Positions 32,925 to 41,783 are shown, counted from the first letter of the stretch. The stretch: 52,723 bases of DNA from Chitinophagales bacterium (GCA_015655015.1 JAATFV010000202.1:1-52723); one strand, 5' to 3'. Notes: generated by a model from the sequence alone, not told the origin. Program-made: numbers and translations.

Positions 32925-34042
32925 CGTCTTCTTTTATGATTTAACGCCTCGTAATATTTCCAGATGGCCTGTACCTGGAGATTGCTCTCCAATTCGGGAT
33001 TTGACTCCGCGAATTGGATACCATTCCTGATATAGGCCCCGGTGATCTCCTTCATCAAAATAGCATTCACCCCCTTCCCCTGCGAATCCGGCCTCACCGC
33101 GATGAGATACATATCTCCGACCGAATTTTTTTTAAGCGCCGCCAGCAGGTACAGGAATCCCAGGGGTAACAACCTCCCTTTAGCCTTTTGCAAGGCAAGG
33201 GACAGAGAGGGCATCGTAATCCCGAATGCAGCCAGCTTTCCATCCCAGTCTGTCACCAGGGTGACGAAATCCGGCCGGATAAAGGAGAAATACTGGCTGG
33301 TATAATACTTGATCTGCTTATCCGTAAGCTCGACCACTCCATGCAAACCGGCATAGGACTGGTTGATTAGCTGGAATACCTCCGGGGCATACGGTAATAT
33401 ATCCCTGGCCCTGCGTGCCTGTACTACCTGAAAGCCTCCCCTGGCCATGGCTATTTGGGCGATCCGTTCAATTTTTTCCGGGATCTTTCCGGGCACTTTT
33501 ATCCTGTATTCCACCCAATCCACTTCTTTCTCATACCCTGATCGTTCGAGGTACTGCGGATAATAAGGATAATTATAAGCAGTAGCAAGCGTACCCAATT
33601 GGTCGAACCCTTCAATTAACATCCCTTCATGGTCCAGATCGGTAAATCCCATCGGGCCGTGAATGGCGCTCATTCCTCTCTCCTTACCCCAGCTCTCTAT
33701 CCGGTCCAGCAAGGCTGTGGCGATCTTTTCATCCGCTTCAAAATCCAGCCAGCCAAAGCGGATATAGTTTTTCCCCCACTTACGGATATAGGCGTGATTG
33801 ATAATTCCGGCTATCCTGCCGGCTACCTTTCCATTTTTAAAGGCAAGCCAATACCTGGCCTCACAGTAATCGAAAGCAGGGTTCTTATCCCTGCGCAAAG
33901 TCGCCCTTTCGTCGAACCGTAATGGCGGCACGAACCAGGCATTGCCCTTATAAAGCATATAAGGAAAATCTATAAAAATTTTCAGATCCTTTTTTGTCGT
34001 TACTTCTTTTATCAGGATGTCCATTTTCTCTATGTTCCCCAT
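32903..34042 (-). CDS. GNAT-fold acyltransferase, bacterial ceramide synthase candidate (bCerS/YghO-like)
   Basis: 379 residues, no signal peptide and no membrane helix long enough to be certain. The first part has FIDFPYMLYKGNAWFVPPLRFDE and YWLAFKNGKVAGRIAGIINHAY, the middle AIHGPMGFTDLDHEGMLIEGFDQLGT, and the C-terminal GNAT core has DMYLIAVRPDSQGKGVNAILMKEI (acyl-CoA binding loop) and FAESNPELESN. This matches the YghO-like family that contains the Caulobacter bacterial ceramide synthase, which N-acylates the sphingoid base. The place between serine palmitoyltransferase and a CerR-like reductase supports the role. ATG at 34042 or 34024 could be the start. Confidence 0.75.
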   Translation of the reverse strand: MGNIEKMDILIKEVTTKKDLKIFIDFPYMLYKGNAWFVPPLRFDERATLRRDKNPAFDYCEARYWLAFKNGKVAGRIAGIINHAYIRKWGKNYIRFGWLDFEADEKIATALLDRIESWGKERGMSAIHGPMGFTDLDHEGMLIEGFDQLGTLATAYNYPYYPQYLERSGYEKEVDWVEYRIKVPGKIPEKIERIAQIAMARGGFQVVQARRARDILPYAPEVFQLINQSYAGLHGVVELTDKQIKYYTSQYFSFIRPDFVTLVTDWDGKLAAFGITMPSLSLALQKAKGRLLPLGFLYLLAALKKNSVGDMYLIAVRPDSQGKGVNAILMKEITGAYIRNGIQFAESNPELESNLQVQAIWKYYEALNHKRRRCFIKKF

Positions 34043-34045
34043 TTT

Positions 34046-34099
34046 ATCAGAATGTCTGTCCGTTCGGGCAGCATCAGAACGTCTGTCCGTTCAGTCAGC
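34046..34099 (-). repeat. 27-bp tandem repeat, two copies, in the spt-acyltransferase spacer
   Basis: Units containing GTCTGTCCGTTC occupy 34046-34072 and 34073-34099 with three mismatches. The spt stop codon begins at 34103 on the minus strand and the next gene starts at 34042, so the spacer is almost entirely this repeat. Confidence 0.93.
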
Positions 34100-34100
34100 A

Positions 34101-35321
34101 TTAAATAATATCCAGCTTTTTAGACAGCCTGGTTATCTTTTCCACCGCCTCTTCGATCTGGAGGCTGGTATGGGTAGCCATCAGGCTGAACCGGATCAGG
34201 GAATTTTCTTTCGCAACGGCCGGAGCCGTTACAGGGTTGACGAATATTCCTTCTTCGAGCAGCATCCTGCATAACCGGAAAGCCTTTGTATCATCCCGGA
34301 TATAAATCGGTATAATGGGAGTGCAGGAGCTGCCGGTGTCGAAACCCGCCCTGTTCAGCTCAGAAAGGGCCAGTCTTGTATTGGTCCATAATTGCCGGAT
34401 GCGTTCCGGTTCCTCCGAAATGATCTTCAACGAGGCGATGACACTGGCGGTTGCAGAGGGCGTCATGCTGGCGCTGAAGATCAGCGAACGGGCATGATGT
34501 TTCAGGAACTCGATCGTCACTCTATCCGCTGCGATAAATCCCCCGATGGAGGCGAGGGATTTACTGAAAGTGCCCATGATCAGCTCTGTCTGGCGGGTAA
34601 GGTCGAAATGAGCCGCCGTGCCCTGCCCATTCTTACCCAATACGCCCAGACCATGCGCATCATCCACCATTACGCTGGCATGGTACTTTTCCGCCAGCCG
34701 GGTGATCTCCGGCAGGTTGGCTATATCCCCTTCCATACTGAAAACGCCATCCACCACTATTAATTTCAAGCCCGCCGTCCCGCAGCTTTGCAGGGCTTTT
34801 TCCAGGGAACCCATATCATTGTGCCGGAATTTCAGCGTTTTGCCAAAGGACAACCTGCTCCCTTCTATAATGGAAGCGTGATCCAGCTCATCCAGCAGCA
34901 GGTAATCATTGCGGCCCAGCAACGCAGGAATAACGCCGATATTCACCTGAAACCCGGTACTGAATACCAGGGCGGCTTCCTTTCCCGTAAAGGCAGCCAG
35001 CTCTTCCTCCAGCCTGACATGAATATCCAGGGTCCCGTTGAGGAAACGGGACCCGGCGCAACCCGTTCCGTATTTATCGATAGCCTTCCTGGCGGCATGT
35101 TTAATGGCAGGATGATTGGTCAATCCGAGATAGCTGTTCGAACCGAACATCAGGACCGGCTTACCATCTATCATTACCTTTGTATCCTGGTCAGATTCTA
35201 TTTCCCTGAAATAAGGATATAGCCCTGAAGACTTTAATTTCCTGGCAGTATTGAATTCCTGCACTTTTTGTCGTAGTAAACTATCTGATTTTGTGATCGC
35301 TGAGCTGTCCGTATAAAACAT
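34101..35321 (-). CDS. spt: Serine palmitoyltransferase (alpha-oxoamine synthase)
   Basis: 406 residues from the ATG at 35321. A TTG at 35345 is ruled out because it lies in the -7 box of the promoter. Fold-type I PLP enzyme: MFGSNSYLGLTNHP, GTGCAGSRFLNGT, DELDHASIIEG (His stacking on PLP), VDDAHGLGVLG (Asp contacting the ring nitrogen) and GTFSKSLASIGG with Lys254 as the PLP lysine. The family also includes KBL and BioF, but the length, the SRFLNGTLDIHVRLE stretch and the ceramide neighbours favour serine palmitoyltransferase, which condenses serine with an acyl-CoA to 3-ketosphinganine. First gene of a three-gene operon, divergent from a Crp-type regulator. Confidence 0.88.
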   Translation of the reverse strand: MFYTDSSAITKSDSLLRQKVQEFNTARKLKSSGLYPYFREIESDQDTKVMIDGKPVLMFGSNSYLGLTNHPAIKHAARKAIDKYGTGCAGSRFLNGTLDIHVRLEEELAAFTGKEAALVFSTGFQVNIGVIPALLGRNDYLLLDELDHASIIEGSRLSFGKTLKFRHNDMGSLEKALQSCGTAGLKLIVVDGVFSMEGDIANLPEITRLAEKYHASVMVDDAHGLGVLGKNGQGTAAHFDLTRQTELIMGTFSKSLASIGGFIAADRVTIEFLKHHARSLIFSASMTPSATASVIASLKIISEEPERIRQLWTNTRLALSELNRAGFDTGSSCTPIIPIYIRDDTKAFRLCRMLLEEGIFVNPVTAPAVAKENSLIRFSLMATHTSLQIEEAVEKITRLSKKLDII

Positions 35322-35342
35322 GTAAAAGAGTTGAATTCCGTA

Positions 35343-35371
35343 CAAAACTATTCTCTAAGCAGGGAATGCAA
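35343..35371 (-). promoter_or_regulatory. Predicted promoter of the ceramide operon
   Basis: On the minus strand TTG (35371-35369), an 18-bp spacer, and TAGTTTTG (35350-35343) match the Bacteroidota pattern TTG/TAnnTTTG. Transcription would begin near 35336, giving a leader of about 15 bases to the ATG at 35321. Confidence 0.6.
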
Positions 35372-35524
35372 TAGTGGCCCCATGTCTTAAAGTTGGATAA
35401 ACTATGTTTTCGTAGTTTTTTGGGGGAGACCGGCAAAAGGAATGACGAGGATCAGCTCGTCGCCTGTCGGTTATCAGCAAAAAAAAGTAGATTATTCTGA
35501 CCTTGTGCAAAGAATGATTGTAGT

Positions 35525-36223
35525 ATGATCCAGCTTAGACCTCAATGCGCTACCTGCCGGGTAAAGAATCTTTCGTTGCTCAGGAATTGCCCTGCTGCTT
35601 TGTTGGAGGAGATCTCCGAAAATAAAACGATCCGTTCTTTCAAACCAGGGGAACAGCTGTTGAAGGAAGGAGGAGAGCCGGATGGCATTTACTGTATCCG
35701 GTCGGGAGTGGTCAAGGCGGAGGTGCACGATCAGAGAGGGCGGGCACTGGTCCTGCGCCTGGAAGGAAAAGGAGCTATTGCCGGACTCAGGGCTATCGGG
35801 CAAAAGGACAGGCAGCCCCTGACTGTCACAGCAGTCGAGCCGCTTCAGGTTTGCCACCTGAGCGCAGAAAAATTCTATTCCATATCCGGGAAGTATCCGG
35901 AATTGGAACCGGAGATCAGGAAAACCTTACTTTTCGAGATACATCATGTTGAGAAAAAAGCATTGTCCCTGGTGAATCTTTCTGTCAGAGAAAGGATCGC
36001 AGAGGTGTTATTACATATTGCAGAAGTCTATCAATACCGGCAGGGACGCAACAGCCTGCATATCCACCTGGACAGACAGGATATGGCCGATCTGGCGGGC
36101 ACCACCAAAGAGCAGGTATCTACGGTCCTTGCCGGGTTCCACCAGGCCGGGCTCATAAATATTAAGGCCAAACATTTGAAATTCTTTGATCTTCCCGGCC
36201 TCAAAGAGATTGCGGGGGTGTGA
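35525..36223 (+). CDS. Crp/Fnr family transcription regulator
   Basis: 232 residues. The N-terminus carries C8-x2-C11 and C22 before the cyclic-nucleotide-binding beta-roll (about 25-140: FKPGEQLLKEGGEPDGIYCIRSGVVK). The C-terminal winged helix (about 150-225) has VRERIAEVLLHI and the recognition region DRQDMADLAGTTKEQVSTVLAGF. The cAMP-contact residues of Crp are not obvious, and the cysteines could bind an Fe-S cluster or sense redox as in Fnr, though Fnr has four. It is divergent from the ceramide operon with 200 bp between starts, so it may regulate it. Confidence 0.88.
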   Translation: MIQLRPQCATCRVKNLSLLRNCPAALLEEISENKTIRSFKPGEQLLKEGGEPDGIYCIRSGVVKAEVHDQRGRALVLRLEGKGAIAGLRAIGQKDRQPLTVTAVEPLQVCHLSAEKFYSISGKYPELEPEIRKTLLFEIHHVEKKALSLVNLSVRERIAEVLLHIAEVYQYRQGRNSLHIHLDRQDMADLAGTTKEQVSTVLAGFHQAGLINIKAKHLKFFDLPGLKEIAGV

Positions 36224-36290
36224 TTTTTATCCGTCCGGCGATCCTTGCCCCGGTTATCCTATTTCCGGGCGGGGGAAAGTTGCTGTCAAT

Positions 36291-36319
36291 AAAAAAGCGG
36301 GAACCATTTCGGTTCCCGC
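36291..36319 (-). terminator. Intrinsic terminator of PUL B
   Basis: GCGGGAACC (36297-36305) and GGTTCCCGC (36311-36319) form a perfect 9-bp stem with a 5-base loop; on the minus strand six T (36296-36291) follow. It lies about 50 bp after the SusD stop. Confidence 0.9.
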
Positions 36320-36367
36320 CTGGCATGATACCCGCAGGCAGCATGTTATTGTTGACTCATGTGTAGC

Positions 36368-37981
36368 TTAGAAATTCGGCTTATTCACATCCCACCAAAG
36401 ACGGGTATTCCCGTTATCGGGCCCGCCAAGCAGGTTCGAAACAGCGCTGGTGATGGCTGCTCCGTTCGTCTGGTATTCGATCTGCGGATAGGCGAGCCGG
36501 CGGATCTGGGTTTCCGTACTGATCACTCCTCCGCTGGTATTGACGGCCACCGGGAAGAGCTTAGGATAGCCGGTGCGACGGTAATCTGCCCAGGCTTCCT
36601 GTCCATCGGGATAGATCGCCAGCCATTTCTGGGTGATGATACGTTCCAGCTTTACTTCATCCGTAGCGGCCGCATCCCACTTGATGGTGATGGTCGATAT
36701 CGCCGGCGTGTTATACTTGTTGGTGGAGTCAAAGGCATCTTTGTAATTGGCTTCTACACTGGTACCGTCATTGAGGTAGTTCCCGGCGCTGACGCCCCAT
36801 TGCTGAAAGGAAGTGGTGATCCCCGTCTCATAATTGGTCTTGGCATCTCCGGCGCCTGACCAGTTGCGAAGGGCTGCTTCGGCTTTAAGGAACCACACTT
36901 CCGCTGCGGTCATCAGGTACTGCGAAGCCGTCTGGTTGAAAGTAGACGTGGTATTCGGGCTGGAGTATCCTCCATATAAAGCTTTGTCGACAAAGGTGCC
37001 GAGACGGATACCGGCGTATTTGCCGGCTCCCAGGCTGTCGATGATCCGCGAGCCGGTGATCGGACTGGCGTATACGGGAAGACGGGGATCATTGTACCCG
37101 TTCATATAGGTCGTCAATGCCGCGCCCATACGGCAATCTCCATAAGAAGAAGACACCAGCCAGACATCGTTGTTACGTCCGCCGGATTGTGCAAACTTCG
37201 CGTCGTCGGCCGGAGTGGTAAGAAGGCCGCCCGGATCGTTGAGGGCCTTTTCTGCCTGGGCCTGGGCTGTCACCAGATCAGCTTTTACGATACGCATGGC
37301 CAGGCGGAGCCGCAGAGAATTGGCGAACTTCAGCCATTTATCATAATGTCCCTGGTAGACAAGGTCACCCGTACCCAGGTTGACCGTATCGGTAGCCGGA
37401 TTCGTATTGGCGGCGAGATAGGCTTTCAGGTTCGTGACGGCCGTATCGATCTGGCTGAAGAACATATTATAAACGGCTTGCTGGCTGTCATAAGGAATAC
37501 CGTTAATGGAGGTGCCGGCCTTGCTATAAGGAATAGGGCCAAAGCGGTCTGTCACACGGTCCATTGCCTCCACCTGCACCAGCAGGGCCACCGCCCACAT
37601 GTCCGGATGGGAGGTCGGAATACCTATACCCGCTATTTTGGCCACCGGGGCCATCACCTGGTTGTACTGATCCACAAAAGCGCTCTTGCTCCAGCCATCG
37701 ATGAGCGTATAGGTCTGGTCATTAAGAGAAGAAGAGAAATTGGTAGGAGAGGTCATATAACCTGCATACCCGTCCGCATTCAGGTTCTGGGCTGTCTGAT
37801 AATCTGCATAGATGGCTTGTTGCAACGGACCATAGGCCTGGGAAACAATGCTGATCGACTGACCGGGAGACAAGCGGGTCGGATCGGTATTATAAGATTC
37901 GAAGTTCTTGGTGCAGCTGCTGGCTCCTGTCAGCAGCAAGGCTGCCAGGATCGTAACACCGCTATTGAAATTTGTTCGCAT
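36368..37981 (-). CDS. susD: SusD/RagB-like nutrient-binding lipoprotein of PUL B (SusD-like 2 group)
   Basis: 537 residues. The signal peptide ends in the lipobox GASSC (Cys23), followed by TKNFESYNTDPTRL, the N-terminus usual for the SusD-like 2 group (PF12771) rather than classic SusD. YAGYMTSPTNF, WAVALLVQVEAMDRVTDRFGPIPYSKAG and KWLKFANSLRLRLAMRI are further markers. The tail has EAWADYRRTGYPKLFP and TRLWWDVN. It forms the capture lid of the PUL B transporter encoded 22 bp upstream. No enzyme gene lies downstream in the operon, so the ligand is unknown; it could be a peptide or glycopeptide, as for RagB, or a glycan. Confidence 0.92.
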   Translation of the reverse strand: MRTNFNSGVTILAALLLTGASSCTKNFESYNTDPTRLSPGQSISIVSQAYGPLQQAIYADYQTAQNLNADGYAGYMTSPTNFSSSLNDQTYTLIDGWSKSAFVDQYNQVMAPVAKIAGIGIPTSHPDMWAVALLVQVEAMDRVTDRFGPIPYSKAGTSINGIPYDSQQAVYNMFFSQIDTAVTNLKAYLAANTNPATDTVNLGTGDLVYQGHYDKWLKFANSLRLRLAMRIVKADLVTAQAQAEKALNDPGGLLTTPADDAKFAQSGGRNNDVWLVSSSYGDCRMGAALTTYMNGYNDPRLPVYASPITGSRIIDSLGAGKYAGIRLGTFVDKALYGGYSSPNTTSTFNQTASQYLMTAAEVWFLKAEAALRNWSGAGDAKTNYETGITTSFQQWGVSAGNYLNDGTSVEANYKDAFDSTNKYNTPAISTITIKWDAAATDEVKLERIITQKWLAIYPDGQEAWADYRRTGYPKLFPVAVNTSGGVISTETQIRRLAYPQIEYQTNGAAITSAVSNLLGGPDNGNTRLWWDVNKPNF

Positions 37982-38003
37982 GGCGTAATTTTAAAAATGA
38001 TGA

Positions 38004-41000
38004 TTAGAAGGTAGCATTCAAAGTCAATCCCATATTCCTGGTAGCAGGCTGGTTGAAAACATCCACTCCGGAAAGGCCATTGCCCGAAGACATAGTCAGC
38101 TCGGGATCGAAAGGCGCCTTCTTATAGAAGTAGACCAGGTTTCTTCCCACCAGGCTGACCTTCACGGTCTTGAAAAATCCTTGCGGAATGGGTAACACAT
38201 AACCGAGAGCGGCTTCCCGCAGGCGTACCACGGTGGCGCTGTAGATGTACTGTTCGGAAGCGCCTGTAGTGCCGCCGATAGCGGAATACCAGGTCTGGGC
38301 ATCGATCGTATTGACCGCTTTTCCGGTTCCATCCACCCCGTTGACTTTTACTCCTCCTGCTTTCCGTGCATCGCCGGTGACCTGGCTGACTCCATATTGA
38401 TCCATGACAGCCTGGGTAAGCGACAGCACCTGTCCGCCAAACTTCCCGTCTACCAGCAGACTAAGATTGAACTTTTTATACGAGAAGTCATTCTTCCATC
38501 CTAACTGGAATTTCGGATTGGAATTACCGATCTTAGTGAAAACAGTATTCTTGGTAGGCGTATAAGGATTCTGGTTGCCATCGCCACTGAAAATAATACG
38601 ACCCTGCGCATCCCGGGTAAGGGCGTAGCCATAAATATCTCCGTATTGACCGCCCTTTGTCAGATGAGATTCATAGTTGTTGTTGTAGTTGGAAGTAAGT
38701 ACGAAGGAATTGATGCTGTCTTTCGAATCTACTTCGAGGACCTTATTCCGGTTCATCGCTCCGTTGACAGATGTGTTCCAGGTAAAAGCCCCGTCCTTAA
38801 TGACATCGTAACCAACGGTGAACTCAATGCCTGCATTCTGGATATTACCCGCATTCACATAAGCTGTAGAGAACAGAGAGGCCGTGACAGGCTGGATGGG
38901 GAAATATTGATTGAGCGTATTCGTCTTATACCAGGTGACACTAACATTCAGCCGGCTCTTGAAGAAACGCCAGTTGGTACCTATTTCCGTGGATTTGGTC
39001 TTCTCGGGCTTTAGCGTCCGGAAGGCAGCGGCGGTGTTGAACACCAGCTGTCCTGCCGCATTCTGGATATTCTGCACATTGGTGAGATAGGGAGGGACCG
39101 TATTACCAACCTGCGCATAAGTGCCGCGCACCTTCGCATAGCTGATCCAGGAAGGTAGCTGCAGCATCTGGGAAAGGATCAGCGACAGACCCGCAGACGG
39201 GTAGAAAAAAGATTCATTAGGGGTAAATGCCAGGTTGGAAGACCAGTCATTCCGGCCGGTCAACGTCAGATAGATCCAGTCTTTGTAAGACAGATCTGCG
39301 TTGGCAAAAATGGATTGTATCTGGCTGTGAACAGGGAAGGGGCTGTTGTTGACGGTGCTGCCGGACGGGCCGGGCACATTGCTGGTAGCAGGGCTCGTCG
39401 TGACGGAGGTAAGACCGGGCTGCGAGGCAATGATATTGCCGGCGGTAAAGAAATCAGGAGTGGAAAGATCTCCCTGAAGATGGAGACCGGTTGCCTTATT
39501 GTCTGTAATGCTCGTTCCCACCAGCCCGTTGATCTTGAAATTCGAATGAGAAGGGATATTGAGCGTAACGATAAAATCCCCGTATTTCTGTTCGGTCGTC
39601 TGATTGTTGATCAGCATATTTCCCTTGCCGTTAGCATTGGATACCCCGTCGGTACCGGCGTACAGATCGCTCTCATAGTTGTCGGCGATATGGTCCACAT
39701 TACCTCTTGCCTGAAGGCTCAGCCAGCTATTCACATCATATTTCACGCTCCCGTTGAACAGAATGCGGTTACGGGTAGCTACATTTGGCTCCCGGTTGAT
39801 CACCCACCAGGGATTCTGCTGACGCAGGGCATCCCCTTTGGAAGGCCAGTTCTGCCGGGCATAACCGATAGAGTCCGCATTCAGGTAGTTGTTTTTGTAA
39901 GGAATGATGTCCTGACCCCTTGGAAAGAGGTAGAGCCCTGTCAGCGGGTTGGAATAGATCCCCAATGCCGGCGTATTATTGACCGTCTGGGTAACATAGT
40001 TGACATTGGCGTCCACAGTCAGCTTATCGTTCAGGAATTTGGCCGTTTCGCGCAGGGTGAAGTTATTGCGTTCCAGCTTGTTCTTTGGCTCGACTCCCCT
40101 TGCCGTTGTGTTGGCATAGGAGAAATAGGTCTGCGCATTCTGCGTGCCGCCGGAAAGACTGATCGCATTGGTGAAGTTGGTGCCTGTCTGGAAAAAATCT
40201 TTCAGGTTGTCATGACCGCCGCCGGAGAGAGCAGGTCCCCAGCTGTCGATCTTGCCGGGTGCCGTCAGCCCATAGGAGTTCTGGAACTTCGGTTTATAGG
40301 CGATCTGGCTGGCAGATGCGGAAGAAGTGAAATTGATCGCCATCAGTCCGGCCTTTCCCCTTTTGGTAGTGATCAGGATGACGCCGTTCTGTGCCTGGCT
40401 GCCGTATAAGGCCGCAGCGGAAGCGCCTTCCAGTACGGAAATGCTGGCGATATCTTCCGGGTTGAGGTTGGAGATACCGTCGCCGCCGTCCGGAGTGCCG
40501 CCATAGGTATTGCTTGGCTGGCTATTGGCATTGGAGCTGTTGCTGATCGGGATCCCATCGATGACATAGAGGGGCTGGTTGTTGCCGCTGGCAGAGCGGC
40601 TGCCCCGCAGGATCACCTTGGCGGAACCGCCGACGCCCGAGGCGCTGGGAGAAATGGTCAGCCCGGCTACTTTACCATTCAGGCTGTTCATCAGGTTATC
40701 GGTCTTTACATTGGTCAGCTGCTCACCGCTCACCTGCTGGGTAGCATAAGTCAGCGATTTTTCAGATCTTCTGATCCCCAGCGCGGTAATGACCACCGTA
40801 TTCAGGTCTGCCTGGGCGATACTCATCGTTACCTGTAAAGAATGGTCTTTGCCAACAGTGACTTCCTTTGCCGCATATCCTACATAAGTGAATACCAGTG
40901 TTTGATTCTCTTCCGCCTGGATCGAGAATTCTCCTTTGTCATTCGTGATGGCCTGCCTGTTGGCGCCCTTCACCAGGATTGTTACGCCGGCCAGGGGTTC

Positions 41001-41471
41001 TCCCTGTTCATTTTTTACCAGACCCGTTACGACGGCGGCCGGCTGTTCGGCTATCGGTTCCACCTTGGGAGTGACCGTAACTTCCAGCGTGGCGCGGATG
41101 GCGATGATATTCTTCTCGATGGTATAGGAGAGATGCTGATCTTTCAGGCAGGCGTCAAGTACGTCCCGGATATCGGCATTCTTCATATGCAGGTCGACCG
41201 GTTTCGTTTCGCGAAGATCATTATACTTATACACGAAGGAATAGCCGCTTTGCGCTTCGATGCTGGTAAACACCTTTTCCAGGGGCAATTGTTTCCCGGA
41301 AACAGATATTTTCTGAGAAAGTCCTTTTGCACTGATTTGTAAGGCAGTAGCTAATAAAAAGATGGTTGTCAACCTCATGATCAATAGCATTTTAGCAAAC
41401 AATCTTCCCTTATAGGGGGAAAGCTGCGTCCTGTTGTCCGCAACAGGTGTGCAGTAAATCGGGGATTTCAT
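38004..41471 (-). CDS. susC: SusC/RagA-type TonB-dependent transporter of PUL B
   Basis: 1155 residues. As in PUL A, a hydrophilic N-terminal extension (MKSPIYCTPVADNRTQL...) precedes the real signal peptide, which begins at Met28 or Met32 (MRLTTIFLLATALQISAKG). STN domain about 55-120, carboxypeptidase-regulatory-like domain about 150-225 (VTGLVKNEQGEPLAGVTI), plug about 235-350 (VVITALGIRRSEKSLTYATQQV, ASAAALYGSQAQNGVILITTK), then the barrel ending in a terminal Phe. It differs from PUL A's protein in the plug start (ALGIRR rather than GYGTQK), a known sub-branch that pairs with SusD-like 2 lipoproteins, as here. Confidence 0.95.
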   Translation of the reverse strand: MKSPIYCTPVADNRTQLSPYKGRLFAKMLLIMRLTTIFLLATALQISAKGLSQKISVSGKQLPLEKVFTSIEAQSGYSFVYKYNDLRETKPVDLHMKNADIRDVLDACLKDQHLSYTIEKNIIAIRATLEVTVTPKVEPIAEQPAAVVTGLVKNEQGEPLAGVTILVKGANRQAITNDKGEFSIQAEENQTLVFTYVGYAAKEVTVGKDHSLQVTMSIAQADLNTVVITALGIRRSEKSLTYATQQVSGEQLTNVKTDNLMNSLNGKVAGLTISPSASGVGGSAKVILRGSRSASGNNQPLYVIDGIPISNSSNANSQPSNTYGGTPDGGDGISNLNPEDIASISVLEGASAAALYGSQAQNGVILITTKRGKAGLMAINFTSSASASQIAYKPKFQNSYGLTAPGKIDSWGPALSGGGHDNLKDFFQTGTNFTNAISLSGGTQNAQTYFSYANTTARGVEPKNKLERNNFTLRETAKFLNDKLTVDANVNYVTQTVNNTPALGIYSNPLTGLYLFPRGQDIIPYKNNYLNADSIGYARQNWPSKGDALRQQNPWWVINREPNVATRNRILFNGSVKYDVNSWLSLQARGNVDHIADNYESDLYAGTDGVSNANGKGNMLINNQTTEQKYGDFIVTLNIPSHSNFKINGLVGTSITDNKATGLHLQGDLSTPDFFTAGNIIASQPGLTSVTTSPATSNVPGPSGSTVNNSPFPVHSQIQSIFANADLSYKDWIYLTLTGRNDWSSNLAFTPNESFFYPSAGLSLILSQMLQLPSWISYAKVRGTYAQVGNTVPPYLTNVQNIQNAAGQLVFNTAAAFRTLKPEKTKSTEIGTNWRFFKSRLNVSVTWYKTNTLNQYFPIQPVTASLFSTAYVNAGNIQNAGIEFTVGYDVIKDGAFTWNTSVNGAMNRNKVLEVDSKDSINSFVLTSNYNNNYESHLTKGGQYGDIYGYALTRDAQGRIIFSGDGNQNPYTPTKNTVFTKIGNSNPKFQLGWKNDFSYKKFNLSLLVDGKFGGQVLSLTQAVMDQYGVSQVTGDARKAGGVKVNGVDGTGKAVNTIDAQTWYSAIGGTTGASEQYIYSATVVRLREAALGYVLPIPQGFFKTVKVSLVGRNLVYFYKKAPFDPELTMSSGNGLSGVDVFNQPATRNMGLTLNATF

Positions 41472-41783
41472 ACTTTTGTCCAGATTGGGTTTTTAACGTT
41501 AAATAGTCGTTTGTAAGAAGATGGCTGGTATTACGGGGAACCTTTTCATGATTCCTGGTTGCAAGCCAGGATGACCGCCGGGAGTGTTGCAAGCACTTCC
41601 GGTTTTTTTGCGCCTCAGGGTTCTGAAAATGGTACCCTCCGTCGCAAAACCATTAATGATGGTTCGTCTGTATTGTAGGTTCCCCGTTTCCGGGATGGTG
41701 GTGATCTATGTTTTTTTCATATGTAGAGTTTTTGGTGAGGCAATAGTTAGTTCACACGCCCTTAAGCGCGGCTTATTCAACTG
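41472..41783. other. 312-bp fecR-susC leader of PUL B
   Basis: No gene is present; an 80-codon frame on the plus strand has no features. The half next to susC contains a block similar to the PUL A leader (CGACT, ACCCAA, AAAG-N-ATG order in the susC sense), the conserved hairpin at 41578-41602 and a second hairpin at 41554-41570 with the same loop sequence TTGCAAG. The half next to fecR (41610-41783) shows nothing I can name. Confidence 0.6.
41485..41609 (+). ncRNA. Candidate cis-antisense sRNA in the fecR-susC leader of PUL B
   Basis: The plus strand is antisense to susC here. TACTTTTG at 41471-41478 matches TAnnTTTG and starts in the susC start codon, as in PUL A. Downstream come a small hairpin (CCTGG/CCAGG, 41554-41570) and then the terminator hairpin CCGGGAGTG/CACTTCCGG (41578-41602, one G-T pair) followed by seven T (41603-41609). 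The predicted RNA is about 125 bases. No -33 box was found, so promoter strength is uncertain. Confidence 0.4.

Noticed and set aside
37187..38014. Open frame of 275 codons on the plus strand
   Set aside because: Shadow of the PUL B SusD gene with no features of its own.
39315..40409. Long open frame (364 codons) on the plus strand
   Set aside because: It lies wholly antisense to the plug and barrel of the PUL B SusC, has no recognisable motif, and arises from the codon bias of the real gene.
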